From Euonymus europaeus (Eukaryota > Streptophyta > Magnoliopsida > Celastrales > Celastraceae), in the NCBI GenBank assembly GCA_963580455.1, contig OY756960.1:1860001-1924000 (forward strand): a stretch of DNA of 64,000 nt, in the 5' to 3' direction. Shown here one piece after another: positions 36,201 through 47,849 of the stretch (its first letter is position 1; each line of letters opens with the position of its first letter). Under the pieces are notes generated by a model, which made no database searches, was not told the origin of the DNA, and was given only the letters and a program-made list of their open reading frames with translations. Both the position numbers and the translations under genes were made by a program.

Positions 36201-38281
36201 AAAATGTGGTTTCTTTACGTAAACGATTTTCTGAATATACGCTGACTGTGAGTTCTGAATTCGGTGATTTTTAGCTTGATTTCACACTATTTTTCGATCT
36301 CTACAATATTGACGTTTTGGTTTTTGATTTCAGAACTCGTGGCTAGTAGGTCTCGTTTCATCTAGTTACCCGCGAAATATGGTTTCTTTACATACACGGT
36401 TTTCTCAATATCCGTTGACTCCGAGTTCTGAATTCGGTGATTTTTAGCTTAATTTCGCACTACTTCTCGATCTCTAAAATCCTGACGTTTTGTATTTTTA
36501 TTTCAGAACTCGTGGCTAGTAGGTCTCATTTCATCTAGTTACCCGCGAAATGTGGTTTCTTTACGTAAATGCTTTTCTCAATATCCGTTGACTCCGAGTT
36601 CTGAATTTGGTGATTTTAGCTTGATTTCGCACTACTTTTCGATCTCTAAAATCCTGACGCTTTGGATTTTTATTTCAGAACTCGTGGCTAGTAGGTCTCG
36701 TTTCATCTACTTATTCGCGAAATGTGGTTTCTTTACGTAAACGATTTTTTGAATATCCGTTGACTCCGAGTTTTGAATTCGGTAATTTTTACCTTGATTT
36801 CAAACTACTTTTCGAGCTCTTCAATCCTGGTATTTCGATTTTTGATTTCAGAACTCGTGGCTAGTAGGTCTTTTTTCATCTACCTAGTTGCGAAATATGG
36901 TTTCTTTACGTAAACGGTTTTTTGAATATCCGTTGACTCCGAGTTCTGAATTACTTTATTTTTAGCTTGATTTCACACTACTTTTCGAGCTCTTCAATCC
37001 TGGCATTTCAATTTTTGATTTCAGAACTCGTGGCTAGTATGTCTTGTTTCATCTACTTAGTCGCGAAATGTGGTTTCTTTACGTAAACGGTTTTCTCCAT
37101 ATCCGTTGACTCCGAGTTCTGAATTCGGTGATTTTTAGCTTGATTTCACACTACTTTTCGAGCTATAAAATCCTGGCATTTTGTTTTTTGATTTCAGAAC
37201 TCGTGGCTAGTAGGTCTCGTTTGACCTAGTTAGTCGCGAAATGTTGTTTGTTTACGTAAACGGTTTTCTCAATATCTGCCGACTCCGAGTTCTGAATTCG
37301 GTGATTTTAGCTTGATTTCACACTACTTTTCGAGCTCTACAATCCTGGAGTTTTGGTTTTTCATTTCAGAACTCGTGGATAGTAGGTCTTGTTTCATCTA
37401 GTTAGCCGCGAAATGTTGTTTCGTTTGGTAAACGGTTTTCTCAATATCCATTGATTCCGAGTTCTGAATTCGGTGATTTTTAGCTTGATTTCACACTACA
37501 TTTTGAGCTCTTCAATCCTGGTATTTCGATTTTTTATTTCAGAACTCGTGGCTAGTAGGTCTCGTTCGACCTAGTTAGCCGCGAAATCTGGTTTCTTTAT
37601 GTAAACGGTTTTTTGAATATCCGTTGACTCCGAGTTCTGAATTCTGTGATTTTTAGCTTGAATTCACACTAATTTTTGACCTCTACAATCCCAAAATTTT
37701 GGTTTTTGATTTCGGAACACGGGGAAACTAGGTCTCGTTTCACCTAGTTAGTCGCGAAATGTGGTTTCTTTACGTAAACGGTTTTCTCAATATCCGCTGA
37801 CTCCGAGTTCTGAATTCGGTGGATTTTAGCTTGATTTCACACTACTTTTCGAGCTCTTCAGTCCTGGTATTTTGTTTTTTTATTTCAGAACTCTTGGCGA
37901 GTAGGTCTCGTTTCATCTAGTTAACCGCGAAATTTGATTTTTTTACGTAAATGGTTTTCTCAATATCCGTTGACTCCGAGTTCTGAATTTGGTGATTTTT
38001 AGCTTGATTTCACACTACTTTTCGAGCTCTAAAATCCTGGCATTTTGTTTTTTGATTTCAGAACTCGTGGCTTGTAGGTCTCGTTTGACCTAGTTAGTCG
38101 CGAAATGATGTTTCTTTACGTAAACGGTTTTCTCAATATCTGCCGACTCCGAGTTCTGAATTCGGTGATTTTAGCTTGATTTCACACTACTTTTCGAGCT
38201 CTACAATCCTGGAGTTTTGGTTTTTCATTTCAGAACTCGTGGCTAGTAGGTCTTGTTTCATCTAGTTAGCCGCGAAATGTT

Positions 38282-38522
38282 GTTTCTTTTGGTAAACGGT
38301 TTTCTCAATATCCGTTGATTCCGAGTTCTGAATTCGGTGATTTTTAGCTTGATTTCACACTAATTTTCGAGCTCTTTATCCACTGACTCCGAGTTCTGAA
38401 TTCGGTGATTTTTAGCTTGATTTCGCACTACTTTTCGAGCTCTAAAATCCTGGCGTTTTGTTTTTTGATTTCCGAACTCGTGGCAAGTAGGTCTCCTTTC
38501 ACCTAGTTAGCCGTGAAATGTG
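38282..38522 (+). repeat. Chimeric monomer pair with a 105-bp deletion
   Basis: Only 241 bp separate two monomer starts where 346 is expected. Near 38376, ttttcgagctct runs straight into ttatccactgactccgag, which skips from the middle of one monomer to position about 30 of the next. The join lies about 290 bp left of the retrotransposon insertion. Confidence 0.88.
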
Positions 38523-38922
38523 GTTTCTTTATGTAAACGGTTTTCTCAATATCCGTTGACTCCGAGTTCTGAATTCGGTGATTTTTAGCATGAATTTACT
38601 CAACTTTTCGTGCTCTACAATCCCGGCATTTCGGTTTTTGATTTCAGAACTCGTGGAAAGTAGGACATGCGGAAGCGTCTTACGGATCGTTCTTAGCATA
38701 GGTACAAATCAAAAATTTAATCGGAAGCCAAACAACCCTAGATTGTTACACGCCTATCAAGTGTTATCCTAGATCCAATTAATTTTGTAATTAATCCTAG
38801 CATGCTTCTAGTATTAATTTCATACAAAATAATTCTTAGATCTAAACATACAATCATGGCATGAAGAAGGTTAGAAGAAGAATACCAACCTCTTTACTAT
38901 CGAGGTCCAACGTGCTATCCGT

Positions 38923-39009
38923 CTTGATCACGAACTCAACACTTGATCACGAACACACGATCGGATCTTGAACACACCCTTTGTTTGATCACACCTCTTG
39001 ATCACGAAC
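38923..39009. repeat. Three short direct repeats cttgatcacgaac in the LTR
   Basis: cttgatcacgaac occurs at 38923-38935, 38942-38954 and 38997-39009, with a partial related unit (cttgaacac, tttgatcacacc) between the last two. On the minus strand they lie in the presumed R/U5 region downstream of the TATA boxes. Each contains the TGATCA palindrome. A role in LTR regulation is possible but unproven. Confidence 0.75.
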
Positions 39010-39219
39010 CACCAATTTAGAAAACAAGAATCACCAAGAATAGCCTATGTTGTTTCCTAGGTATTCTCTTTAATCTCCTTGCGAAAAAGCAAAGCAAAAA
39101 ACCCAATTGGTAGTGAACCAAAAGAATCTCACACGGCCACCTCTCTAGGAACACTCGGCTCCTTTTTTTTGGAAAAATAACTTGGTTGTTTTCTTATGAA
39201 TGAATCACACGGCCAGCCC

Positions 39220-39236
39220 TTTTTATTTTATAAAAC
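39220..39236 (-). promoter_or_regulatory. Alternative LTR TATA box (downstream)
   Basis: Minus-strand TTTTATAAAATAAAAAGG contains TATAAAA and lies about 130 bp downstream of the first TATA candidate. TATAAA-type boxes followed by purines are typical of copia LTR promoters. Which of the two is used is unknown. Confidence 0.4.
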
Positions 39237-39354
39237 AAAACCTTTTCATTGTGTTAAAAAAGTCTCCTTTTAGGTTTTGTTTTCCTAATCCAAATGGAAC
39301 TAGGAAAAAACAAAACGGTGGCCATCCTTATCCATTCATAGAAAAATTGTTGTG

Positions 39355-39370
39355 TTTATATATATATAAC
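39355..39370 (-). promoter_or_regulatory. Putative LTR TATA box (upstream of two)
   Basis: Minus-strand GTTATATATATATAAA. It lies about 1530 bp after the LTR 5' end (40900), a plausible U3/R position for a long plant LTR. Transcription would run leftwards. No start site can be fixed from sequence. Confidence 0.45.
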
Positions 39371-40901
39371 AAATCATTATTTGAGTTGACTTCTAATCCC
39401 AATTGGATTCAAAGCCAAAACAAATATGGAATACTTTTAACAAGCATAATCGGAGCCCAAATTATCCACAATGGGCCGGCCATATATTGCTATGCAATAA
39501 CATGGTTTAAGCCTAGCTTGGCCCAATATTTCAAGAATTCAAGGCTCAAATTTGTTTTGTTCCTTGGTCCATTCTTGACTTTAATTTGTTTTTGATTATG
39601 TAAAATATTTATTTTACAATCTAAATCAAAACTCCGAGATTTGTTATTTTTACATAAATACACTTACAAGAATTTTGTATATCTTAACAAAAACAATTTT
39701 ATCTTAGGGTTATCTTTGGAAAACCAAAACCCAATAAAATTGTATCTATTTGTTATACAAATTCCATTCTTGTAACTTTTCCAACAACCGTTGTGATATG
39801 GTAAATTTTGCCGATCTTCCTTAAATAGGACAAGATAATATATAGAGCTACCAAGGGGACTCCGCAGGACATACATATTGTGGCTCCCGAAATATTATTC
39901 TTTACCGTCAAACTCTATGACTAGGAATAATATAACAATCCAATGTTCGTCTGACACTACCTGAACTTTGGATGCACTCCCCAATATGTACGATTCTTAC
40001 ATCGAGGCTTTTCCATAATTAGAAACCTATCCCTGACCTATGGGAAGTGTACTTGCATATCCTCCATGCAACACCCGGTAAGATGGAGTGAATTTATTCA
40101 TACTATCAAACACTCCAAAATCCATATTTTCTCTGAGCTCCAGATTCCTTTATATCTATCCTCTAAGCGTATTAAATTGACCCGTCGATCAATTTAATTC
40201 ACAACGCTTGATTCGTTAGAATCACTATGCATAGTTTTTTAGATAGATTAATTTGAACCTCTCAGATGGGTGCTTACACTTTCATAACTGAAAGTACATG
40301 AATGACTATTTTGTAGGTATGCGCTTATACCCTAGTGGCATACATCCAAATCATCAAGATTTTGACAATAGTGCGTGTCTCACTTATTGATGAATCAAAA
40401 TGCACACGCTATAAGTATAAACGTATTGACCTACTCAAGCTTGAGATATACCGTACTCCCATAGCTATAGGATGAACAACTCTTTGATAGCACGTTTCTA
40501 GTTGTTCATTCCTATGTAAGTCCGTCAATGTATATGTCCACATACACACTAGTGCACCAATCCGAGAATCCTCTCAAACGGTCAAGACAAACCATTCCCC
40601 CAATTGGAGATGTCCATGCACTACAACCTATATCAACAAAGTGCCTACTTTGTTAATCTGGTTGTGACTAATGATTTAGAATGTAATAATGAATCTTGTG
40701 TCAATCTATACTCACACTATAAGTGTATCTGAGTATCCAAGATTCACATATCTAACATCCTTAGACCTTGTTAGAACATTCACATATAAATGAAATATTT
40801 AAAATAAAACATTTAAAACACAAATGCAATCATAAAATGTTTATTCTTGAATTTCAGAATTGTCTTTACATGGTATGTTTTTTAGGACATCATCCCAACA
40901 C

Positions 40902-42664
40902 TTTCTTTACGTAAATGGTTTTCTCAATATCCGTTGACTCCGAGTTCTGAATTCGGTGATTTTTAGCTTGATTTCACACTACTTTTCGAGCTCTAAAATC
41001 CTGGCATTTTGTTTTTTGATTTCAGAACTCGTGGCTAGTAGGTCTCGTTTGACCTAGTTAGTCGCGAAATATTGTTTCTTTACGTAAACGGTTTTCTCAA
41101 TATCTGCCGACTCCGAGTTCCGAATTCGGTGATTTTAGCTTGATTTCACACTACTTTTCGAGCTCTACAATCCTGGAGTTTTTGTTTTTCATTTAAGAAC
41201 TCGTGGCTAGTAGGTCTTGTTTCATCTATTTAGCCGCGAAATGTTGTTTCTTTCGGTAAACGGTTTTCTCAATATCCGTTGATTCCGAGTTCTGAATTCG
41301 GTGATTTTTAGCTTGATTTCACACTATATTTTGAGCTCTTCAATCCTGGTATTTTGATTTTTGATTTCAGAACTCGTGGCTAGTAGGTCTTGTTTCATCT
41401 ACTTAGTCGCAAAATGTGGTTTCTTTACGTAAACGGTTTTCTGAATATCCGTTGCTCCGAGTTATGAATTAGGTGATTTTTACCTTTATTTCACACTACT
41501 TTTCGAGCTCTTCAATCCTGGTATTTTGATTTTTAATTTCAGAACTCGTGGCTAGTAGGTCTTTTTTCATCTACTTAGCCGCGAAATGTGGTTTCTTTAC
41601 GTAAACAGTTTTTTGAATATCCGTTGACTCCGAGTTCTGAATTCGGTGATTTTTAGCTTGATTTCACACTACTTTTCGAGCTCTTCAATCCTGGCATTTT
41701 GATTTTTGATTTCAGAACTCGTGGCTAGTATGTCTTGTTTCATCTACTTAGTCGCGAAATGTGGTTTCTTTACGTAAACGGTTTTTTGAATATCCGTTGA
41801 CTCCGAGTTCTGAATTCGGTGATTTTTAGCTTGAATTCACTCTAATTTTTGACCTCTACAATCCCGAAATTTCGGTTTTTGATTTCAGAACTCGGGGCAA
41901 CTAGGTCTCGTTTCACCTAGTTAGTCGCGAAATGTGGTTTCTTTACGTAAACGGTTTTCTCAATATCCGCTGACTCCGAGTTCTGAATTCGGTGATTTTT
42001 AGCTTGATTTCACACTACTTTTCGAGCTCTTCAATCCTGGTATTTTGATTTTTTTATTTCAGAACTCGTGGCTAGTAGGTCTCGTTTCATCTAGTTACCC
42101 GCGAAATTTGCTTTCTTTACGTAAATGGTTTTCTCAATATCCGTTGACTCCGAGTTCTGAATTCGGTGATTTTTAGCTTGATTTCACACTACTTTTCGAG
42201 CTCTAAAATCGTGGCGTTTTGGTTTTTGATTTCAGAACTCGTGGCTAGTAGGTCTCGTTTGACCTAGTTAGTCGCGAAATGTGGTTTCTTTACGTAAACG
42301 GTTTTCTCAATATCCGCTGACTCCGAGTTCTGAATTCGGTGATTTTTAGCTTGATTTCGCACTACTTTTCGAGCTCTTCAATCCTGGTATTTTGGTTTTT
42401 TATTTCAGAACTCGTGGCTAGTAGGTCTCGTTTCATCTAGTTACCCGCGAAATTTGCTTTCTTTACGTAAATGGTTTTCTCAATATCCGTTGACTCCGAG
42501 TTCTGAATTCGGTGATTTTTAGCTTGATTTCACACTACTTTTCGAGCTCTAAAATCCTGGCGTTTTGTTTTTTTATTTCAGAACTCGTCGCTAGTAGGTC
42601 TCATTTGACCTAGTTAGTCGCGAAATGTTGTTTCTTTACGTAAACGGTTTTCTCATTATCTGCC
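40902..42664 (+). repeat. Subfamily B array between the LTR and the 5.2-kb duplication
   Basis: The first two to three monomers (taaatggttttctcaatatcc; ctaaaatcctggcattttg; tctgccgactcc; cctggagttt with tttcattt) repeat the order seen at about 37940-38360 left of the insertion. So the flanks of the LTR are partly duplicated copies. A monomer with two EcoRI sites (ttgaattcactctaa) lies near 41833. Confidence 0.85.
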
Positions 42665-45600
42665 GACTCCGAGTTCTGAATTCGGTGATTTTAGCTTGAT
42701 TTCACAATACTTTTCGAGCTCTACAATCCTGGAGTTTTGGTTTTCCATTTCAGAACTCGTGGCTAGTAGGTCTTGTTTCATCTAGTTAGCCGCGAAATGT
42801 TGTTTCTTTTGGTAAGCGGTTTTCTCAATATCCGTTGATTCCGAGTTCTGAATTCGGTGATTTTTAGCTTGATTTCACACTATATTTTGAGCTCTTCAAT
42901 CCTGGCATTTTGATTTTTGATTTCAGAACTCGTGGCTAGTAGGTCTTGTTTCATCTACTTAGTCGCGAAATGTGGTTTCTTTACGTAAACGGTTTTTTGA
43001 ATATCCGTTGCTCCGAGTTCTGAATTAGGTGATTTTTAGCTTGATTTCACACTACTTTTCGAGCTCTAAAATCCTGGCATTTTTTTTTTGATTTCAGAAC
43101 TCGTGGCTAGTAGGTCTCGTTTGACCTAGTTAGTCGCGAAATGTTGTTTCTTTACGTAAACGGGTTTCTCATTATTTGCCGACTCCGAGTTCTGAATTCG
43201 GTGATTTTAGCTTGATTTCACACTACTTTTCGAGCTCTACAATCCTGGAGTTTTAGTTTTTCATTTCAGAACTCGTGGCTAGTAGGTCTTGTTTCATCTA
43301 GTTAGCCGCGAAATGTTGTTTCTTTTGGTAAACGGTTTTCTCAATATCCGTTGACTCCGAGTTCTGAATTCGGTGATTTTTAGCTTGATTTCACACTATA
43401 TTTTGAGCTCTTCAATCCTGGAATTTTGATTTTTGATTTCAGAACTCGTGGCTAGTAGGTCTTGTTTCATCTACTTAGTCGCAAAATGTGGTTTCTTTAC
43501 GTAAACGGTTTTTTGAATATACGTTGCTCCGAGTTCTGAATTCGGTGATTTTTAGCTTGATTTCACACTACTTTTCGAGCTCTTCAATCCTGGCATTTCG
43601 ATTTTTGATTTCAGAACTCGTGGCTAGTAGGTCTCGTTCTACCTAGTTAGCCGCGAAATCTGGTTTCTTTATGTAAACGGTTTTTTGAATATCCGTTGAC
43701 TCCGAGTTCTGAATTCGGTGATTTTCAGCTTGAATTCACTCTAATTTTTGACTTCTACAATCCCGAAATTTCGGTTTTTGATTTCAGAACTCGGGGCAAC
43801 TAGGTCTCGTTTCACCTAGTTAGTTGCGAAATGTGGTTTCTTTACGTAAACGGTTTTCTCAATATCCGCTGACTCCGAGTTCTGAATTCGGTGATTTTTA
43901 GCTTGATTTCACACTACTTTTCGAGCTCTCCAATCCTGGTATTTTGGTTTTTTTATTTCAGAACTCATGGCTAGTAGGTCTCGTTTCATCTAGTTACCCG
44001 CGAAATTTGCTTTCTTTACGTAAATGGTTTTCTCAATATCCGCTGACTCCGAGTTCTGAATTCGGTGATTTTTAGCTTGATTTTACACTACTTTTCGAGC
44101 TCTCCAATCCTGGTATTTTGGTTTTTTTATTTCAGAACTCGTGGCTAGTAGGTCTCGTTTCATCTAGTTACCCGCGAAATTTGCTTTCTTTACGTAAATG
44201 GTTTTCTCAATATCCGTTGACTCCGAGTTCTGAATTCGGTGATTTTTAGCTTGATTTCACACTACTTTTCGAGCTCTAAAATCCAGGTGTTTTGTTTTTT
44301 GATTTCAGAACTCGTGTCTAGTAGGTCTCGTTTGACCTAGTTAGTCGCGAAATGTTGTTTCTTTACGTAAACGGTTTTCTCAATATCTGCCGACTCCGAG
44401 TTCTGAATTTGGTGATTTTAGCTTGATTTCACACTACTTTTCAAGCTCTACAATCCTGGAGTTTTGGTTTTTCATTTCAGAACTCGTGGCTAGTAGGTCT
44501 TGTTTCATCTAGTTAGCCGCGAAATGTTGTTTCTTTTGGTAAACGGTTTTCTCAATATCCGTTGATTCCGAGTTCTGAATTCGTTGATTTTTAGCTTCAT
44601 TTCACACTATATTTTGAGCTCTTCAATCCTGGTATTTTGATTTTTGATTTCAGAACTTGTGGCTAGTAGGTCTTGTTTCATCTACTTAGTCGCGAAATGT
44701 GGTTTCTTTACGTAAACGGTTTTTTGAATATCCGTTGCTCCGAGTTCTGAATTAGGTGATTTTTAGCTTGATTTCACACTACTTTTCGAGCTCTTCAATC
44801 CTGCATTTCGATTTTTGATTTCAGAACCCGCGGCTAGTAGGTCTTGTTTCATCTAGTTAGCCGCGAAATGTTGTTTCTTTTGGAAAACGGTTTTTTGAAT
44901 ATCCGTTGACTCCGAGTTCTGAATTCGGTGATTTTTAGCTTGATTTCACACTACTTTTCGAGCTCTTCAATCCTGCCATTTTGGCTTTTTATTTCAGAAA
45001 TATTGGCTAGTTGGTATCGTTTCATCTAGTTAGTCGCAAAATGTGGTTTCTTTACGTAAACGGTTTTTCGAATATCCGTTGACTCCGAGTTCTGAATTCG
45101 GTGATTTTTACCTTTATTTGACACTACTTTTCGAGCTCTTCAATCCTAGGATTTCGATTTTTAATTTCAGAACTCGTGGCTAGTAGGTCTTTTTTCATCT
45201 ATTTAGCCGCGAAATGTGGTTTCTTTACGTAAACGGTTTTTTGAATATCCGTTGACTCCGAGTTCTGAATTCGGTGATTTTTAGCTTGATTTCACACTAC
45301 TTTTCGAGCTCTTCAATCCTGGCATTTTGATTTTTGATTTCAGAACTCGTGGCTAGTATGTCTTGTTTCATCTACTTAGTCGCGAAATGTAGTTTCTTTA
45401 CGTAAACGGTTTTTTGAATATCCGTTGACTCCGAGTTCTGAATTCGGTGATTTTTACCTTGATTTCACACTACTTTTCGAGCTCTTCAATCCTGATATTT
45501 CGATTTTTGATTTCAGAACTCGTGGCTAGTAGGTCTTTTTTCATCTACTTAGCCGCGAAATGTTGTTTCTTTTGGTAAACGGTTTTCTGAATATCCGTTG

Positions 45601-47814
45601 ACTCCGAGTTCTGAATTCGGTGATTTTTAGCTTGATTTCACACTACTTTTCGAGCTTTTGAATCCTGCCATTTTGGCATTTTATTTCAGAACTATTGGAT
45701 AGTAGGTCTCGTTTCATCTAGTTAGTCGCAAAATGTGGTTTCTTTACGTAAACGGTTTTTTGAATATCCGTTGACTCCGAGTTCTGAATTCGGTGATTTT
45801 TACCTTTATTTCACACTACTTTTCGAGCTCTTCAATCCTGGTATTTCGATTTTTAATTTTAGAACTCGTGGCTAGTAGGTCGTTTTTCATCTACTTAGCC
45901 GCGAAATGTGGTTTCTTTACGTAAACGGTTTTTTGAATATCCGTTGACTCCGAGTTCTGAATTCGGTGATTTTTACCTTTATTTCACACTACTTTTCGAG
46001 CTCTTCAATCCTGGCATTTCGATTTTTGATTTCAGAACTCGTGGCTAGTATGTCTTGTTTCATCTACTTAGTCGCGAAATGTAGTTTCTTTACGTAAACG
46101 GTTTTTTCAATATCCGTTGACTCCGAGTTCTGAATTAGGTGATTTTTACCTTGATTTCACACTACTTTTCAAGCTCTTCAATCCTGGTATTTCGATTTTT
46201 GATTTCAGAACTCGTGGCTAGTAGGTCTTTTTTCATCTACTTAGCCGCGAAATGTTGTTTCTTTTGGTAAACGGTTTTCTGAATATCCGTTGACTCCGAG
46301 TTCTGAATTCGGTGATTTTTAGCTTGATTTCACACTACTTTTCGAGCTTTTGAATCCTGCCATTTTGGCTTTTTATTTCAGAACTATTGGCTAGTAGGTC
46401 TCGTTTCATCTAGTTAGTCGCAAAATGTGGTTTCTTTACGTAAACGGTTTTTTGAATATCCGTTGACTCCGAGTTCTGAATTCGGAGATTTTTACCTTTA
46501 TTTCACACTACTTTTCGAGCTCTTCAATCCTGGTATTTCGATTTTTAATTTTAGAACTCGTGGCTAGTAGGTCTTTTTTCATCTACTTAGCCGCGAAATG
46601 TGGTTTCTTTACGTAAACGGTTTTTTGAATATCCGTTGACTCCGAGTTCTGAATTCGGTGATTTTTAGCTTGATTTCACACTACTATTCGAGCTCTTCAA
46701 TCCTGGCATTTCGAATTTTGATTTCAGAACTCGTGGCTAGTAGGTCTCGTTCTAACTAGTTAGCCGCGAAATCTGGTTTCTTTATGTAAACGGTTTTTTG
46801 AATATCCGTTGACTCCGAGTTCTGAATTCGGTGATTTTTAGCTTGAATTCACTCTAATTTTTGACCTCTACAATCCCGAAATTTCGGTTTTTGATTTCAG
46901 AACTCGGGGCAAATAGGTCTCGTTTCACCTAGTTAGTTGCGAAAAGTGGTTTCTTTACGTAAACGGTTTTCTCAATATCCGCTGACTCCGAGTTCTGAAT
47001 TCGGTGATTTTTAGCTTGATTTCACACTACTTTTCGTGCTCTTCAATCCTGGTATTTTGGTTTTTTTATTTCAGAACTCGTGGCTAGTAGGTCTCGTTTC
47101 ATCTAGTTACCCGCGAAATTTGCTTTTTTTACGTAAATGGTTTTCTCAATATCCGTTGACTCCGAGTTCTGAATTCGGTGATTTTTAGCTTGATTTCACA
47201 CTACTTTTCGAGCTCTTCAATCCTGGCATTTCGATTTTTGATTTCAGAACTCGTGGCTAGTAGGTCTTTTTTCATCTACTTAGCCGCGAAATGTGGTTTG
47301 TTTACGTAAACGGTTTTTTGAATATCCGTTGACTCCGAGTTCTGAATTCGGTGATTTTTACCTTGATTTCACACTACTTTTCGAGCTCTTCAATCCTGAT
47401 ATTTCGATTTTTGATTTCAGAACTCGTGGCTAGTAGGTCTTTTTTCATCTACTTAGTCGCGAAATGTTGTTTCTTTTGGTAAACGGTTTTCTGAATATCC
47501 GTTGACTCCGAGTTCTGAATTCGGTGATTTTTAGCTTGATTTCACACTACTTTTCGAGCTTTTGAATCCTGCCATTTTGGCTTTTTATTTCAGAACTATT
47601 GGCTAGTAGGTCTCGTTTCATCTAGTTAGTCGCAAAATGTGGTTTCTTTACGTAAATGGTTTTTTGAATATCCGTTGACTCCGAGTTCTGAATTCGGTGA
47701 TTTTTACCTTTATTTCACACTACTTTTCGAGCTCTTCAATCCTGGTATTTCGATTTTTAATTTTAGAACTCGTGGCTAGTAGGTCTTTTTTCATCTACTT
47801 AGCCGCGAAATGTG
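42665..47814 (+). repeat. Large tandem duplication, copy 1 (5150 bp, about 30 monomers)
   Basis: Matches 47850-52826 in order, with private variants such as cacaatacttttcg with ggttttccattt, tggtaagcgg, cattttttttttg, ttatttgccgac, aacccgcggctag and cagaaatattggctag. The offset is 5185 bp up to 44457 and 5012 bp after 44630, because copy 2 lacks one monomer. The right break lies within tgtg(c/g) at 47811-47815. Confidence 0.92.
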
Positions 47815-47849
47815 CTTTTTTTACGTAAATGGTTTTCTCAATATCCGTT

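Larger units (their letters stand above)
1..38664 (+). repeat. 173-bp satellite array, part left of the LTR insertion
   Basis: Uninterrupted head-to-tail monomers. Successive monomer starts (the g of gtttctttac) fall at 1, 174, 347, 520, 693 and 866, giving a period of exactly 173 bp. All monomers face the same way. Small indels make some 171-172 bp long, and a few are truncated. Each consensus monomer carries TTTACGTAAA, one GAATTC and one GAGCTC. Because 173 is not a multiple of 3, reading frames shift at every monomer, and only short chance ORFs exist. Monomers of this length are common in plant centromeric and pericentromeric satellites (general knowledge), but no sequence match to a named family is claimed. 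No gene is seen anywhere in this stretch. Confidence 0.98.
28770..38664 (+). repeat. Subfamily B array, irregular left part
   Basis: The first monomer with ttttctcaatatccg starts at 28770. From here most copies have B hallmarks: tctcaatatc or tttttgaatatcc, ctcttcaatcctgg, gtttcatctagttagtcgcg. Internal copies include about 31500-32310 with 32890-33700 (offset 1383), about 30760-31460 with 33700-34400 (offset 2939), and about 34480-35000 with 36210-36740 (offset 1729). Monomers with cgatctct lack the SacI site. No gene is seen. Confidence 0.9.
38665..40901 (-). mobile_element. Solo LTR of a Ty1/copia-type retrotransposon (probable), minus strand
   Basis: 2237 bp unrelated to the satellite. 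Read on the minus strand it starts TGTTGGGATGATG (ending at 40900) and ends CTTCCGCA (38668), so it has the TG...CA termini of an LTR. Its general make-up resembles long plant copia LTRs: a tgttggg start, a long U3, TATA boxes about two thirds along, and an AT-rich U5 ending in cttccgca. No second LTR, primer binding site, polypurine tract, gag or pol reading frame is present, so it is a solo LTR. No 5-bp target duplication is visible (ggaca on the left, ctttc on the right), and 32 bp of satellite (monomer positions 143-173 and 1) are missing. A non-autonomous element or a LARD/TRIM fragment is possible but less likely. Short ORFs inside it have no recognisable domain and are not genes. Confidence 0.75.

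Noticed and set aside
39200..39876. Open reading frames of 131 codons (plus strand) and 70 codons (minus strand) in the LTR
   Set aside because: No retrotransposon domain or other recognisable motif, AT-rich composition, and they overlap the presumed LTR promoter. Regarded as chance.
38665..40901. Complete LTR retrotransposon, LINE or DNA transposon
   Set aside because: No pair of terminal repeats, no terminal inverted repeats beyond TG/CA, no poly(A) tail and no coding domain.
38660..40906. Target-site duplication around the insertion
   Set aside because: The five bases before tgcgg (ggaca) and after caaca (ctttc) differ. Shifting the ends by 1-4 bases did not give a convincing match. The aca on both sides is only 3 bp and inside the presumed element on one side.
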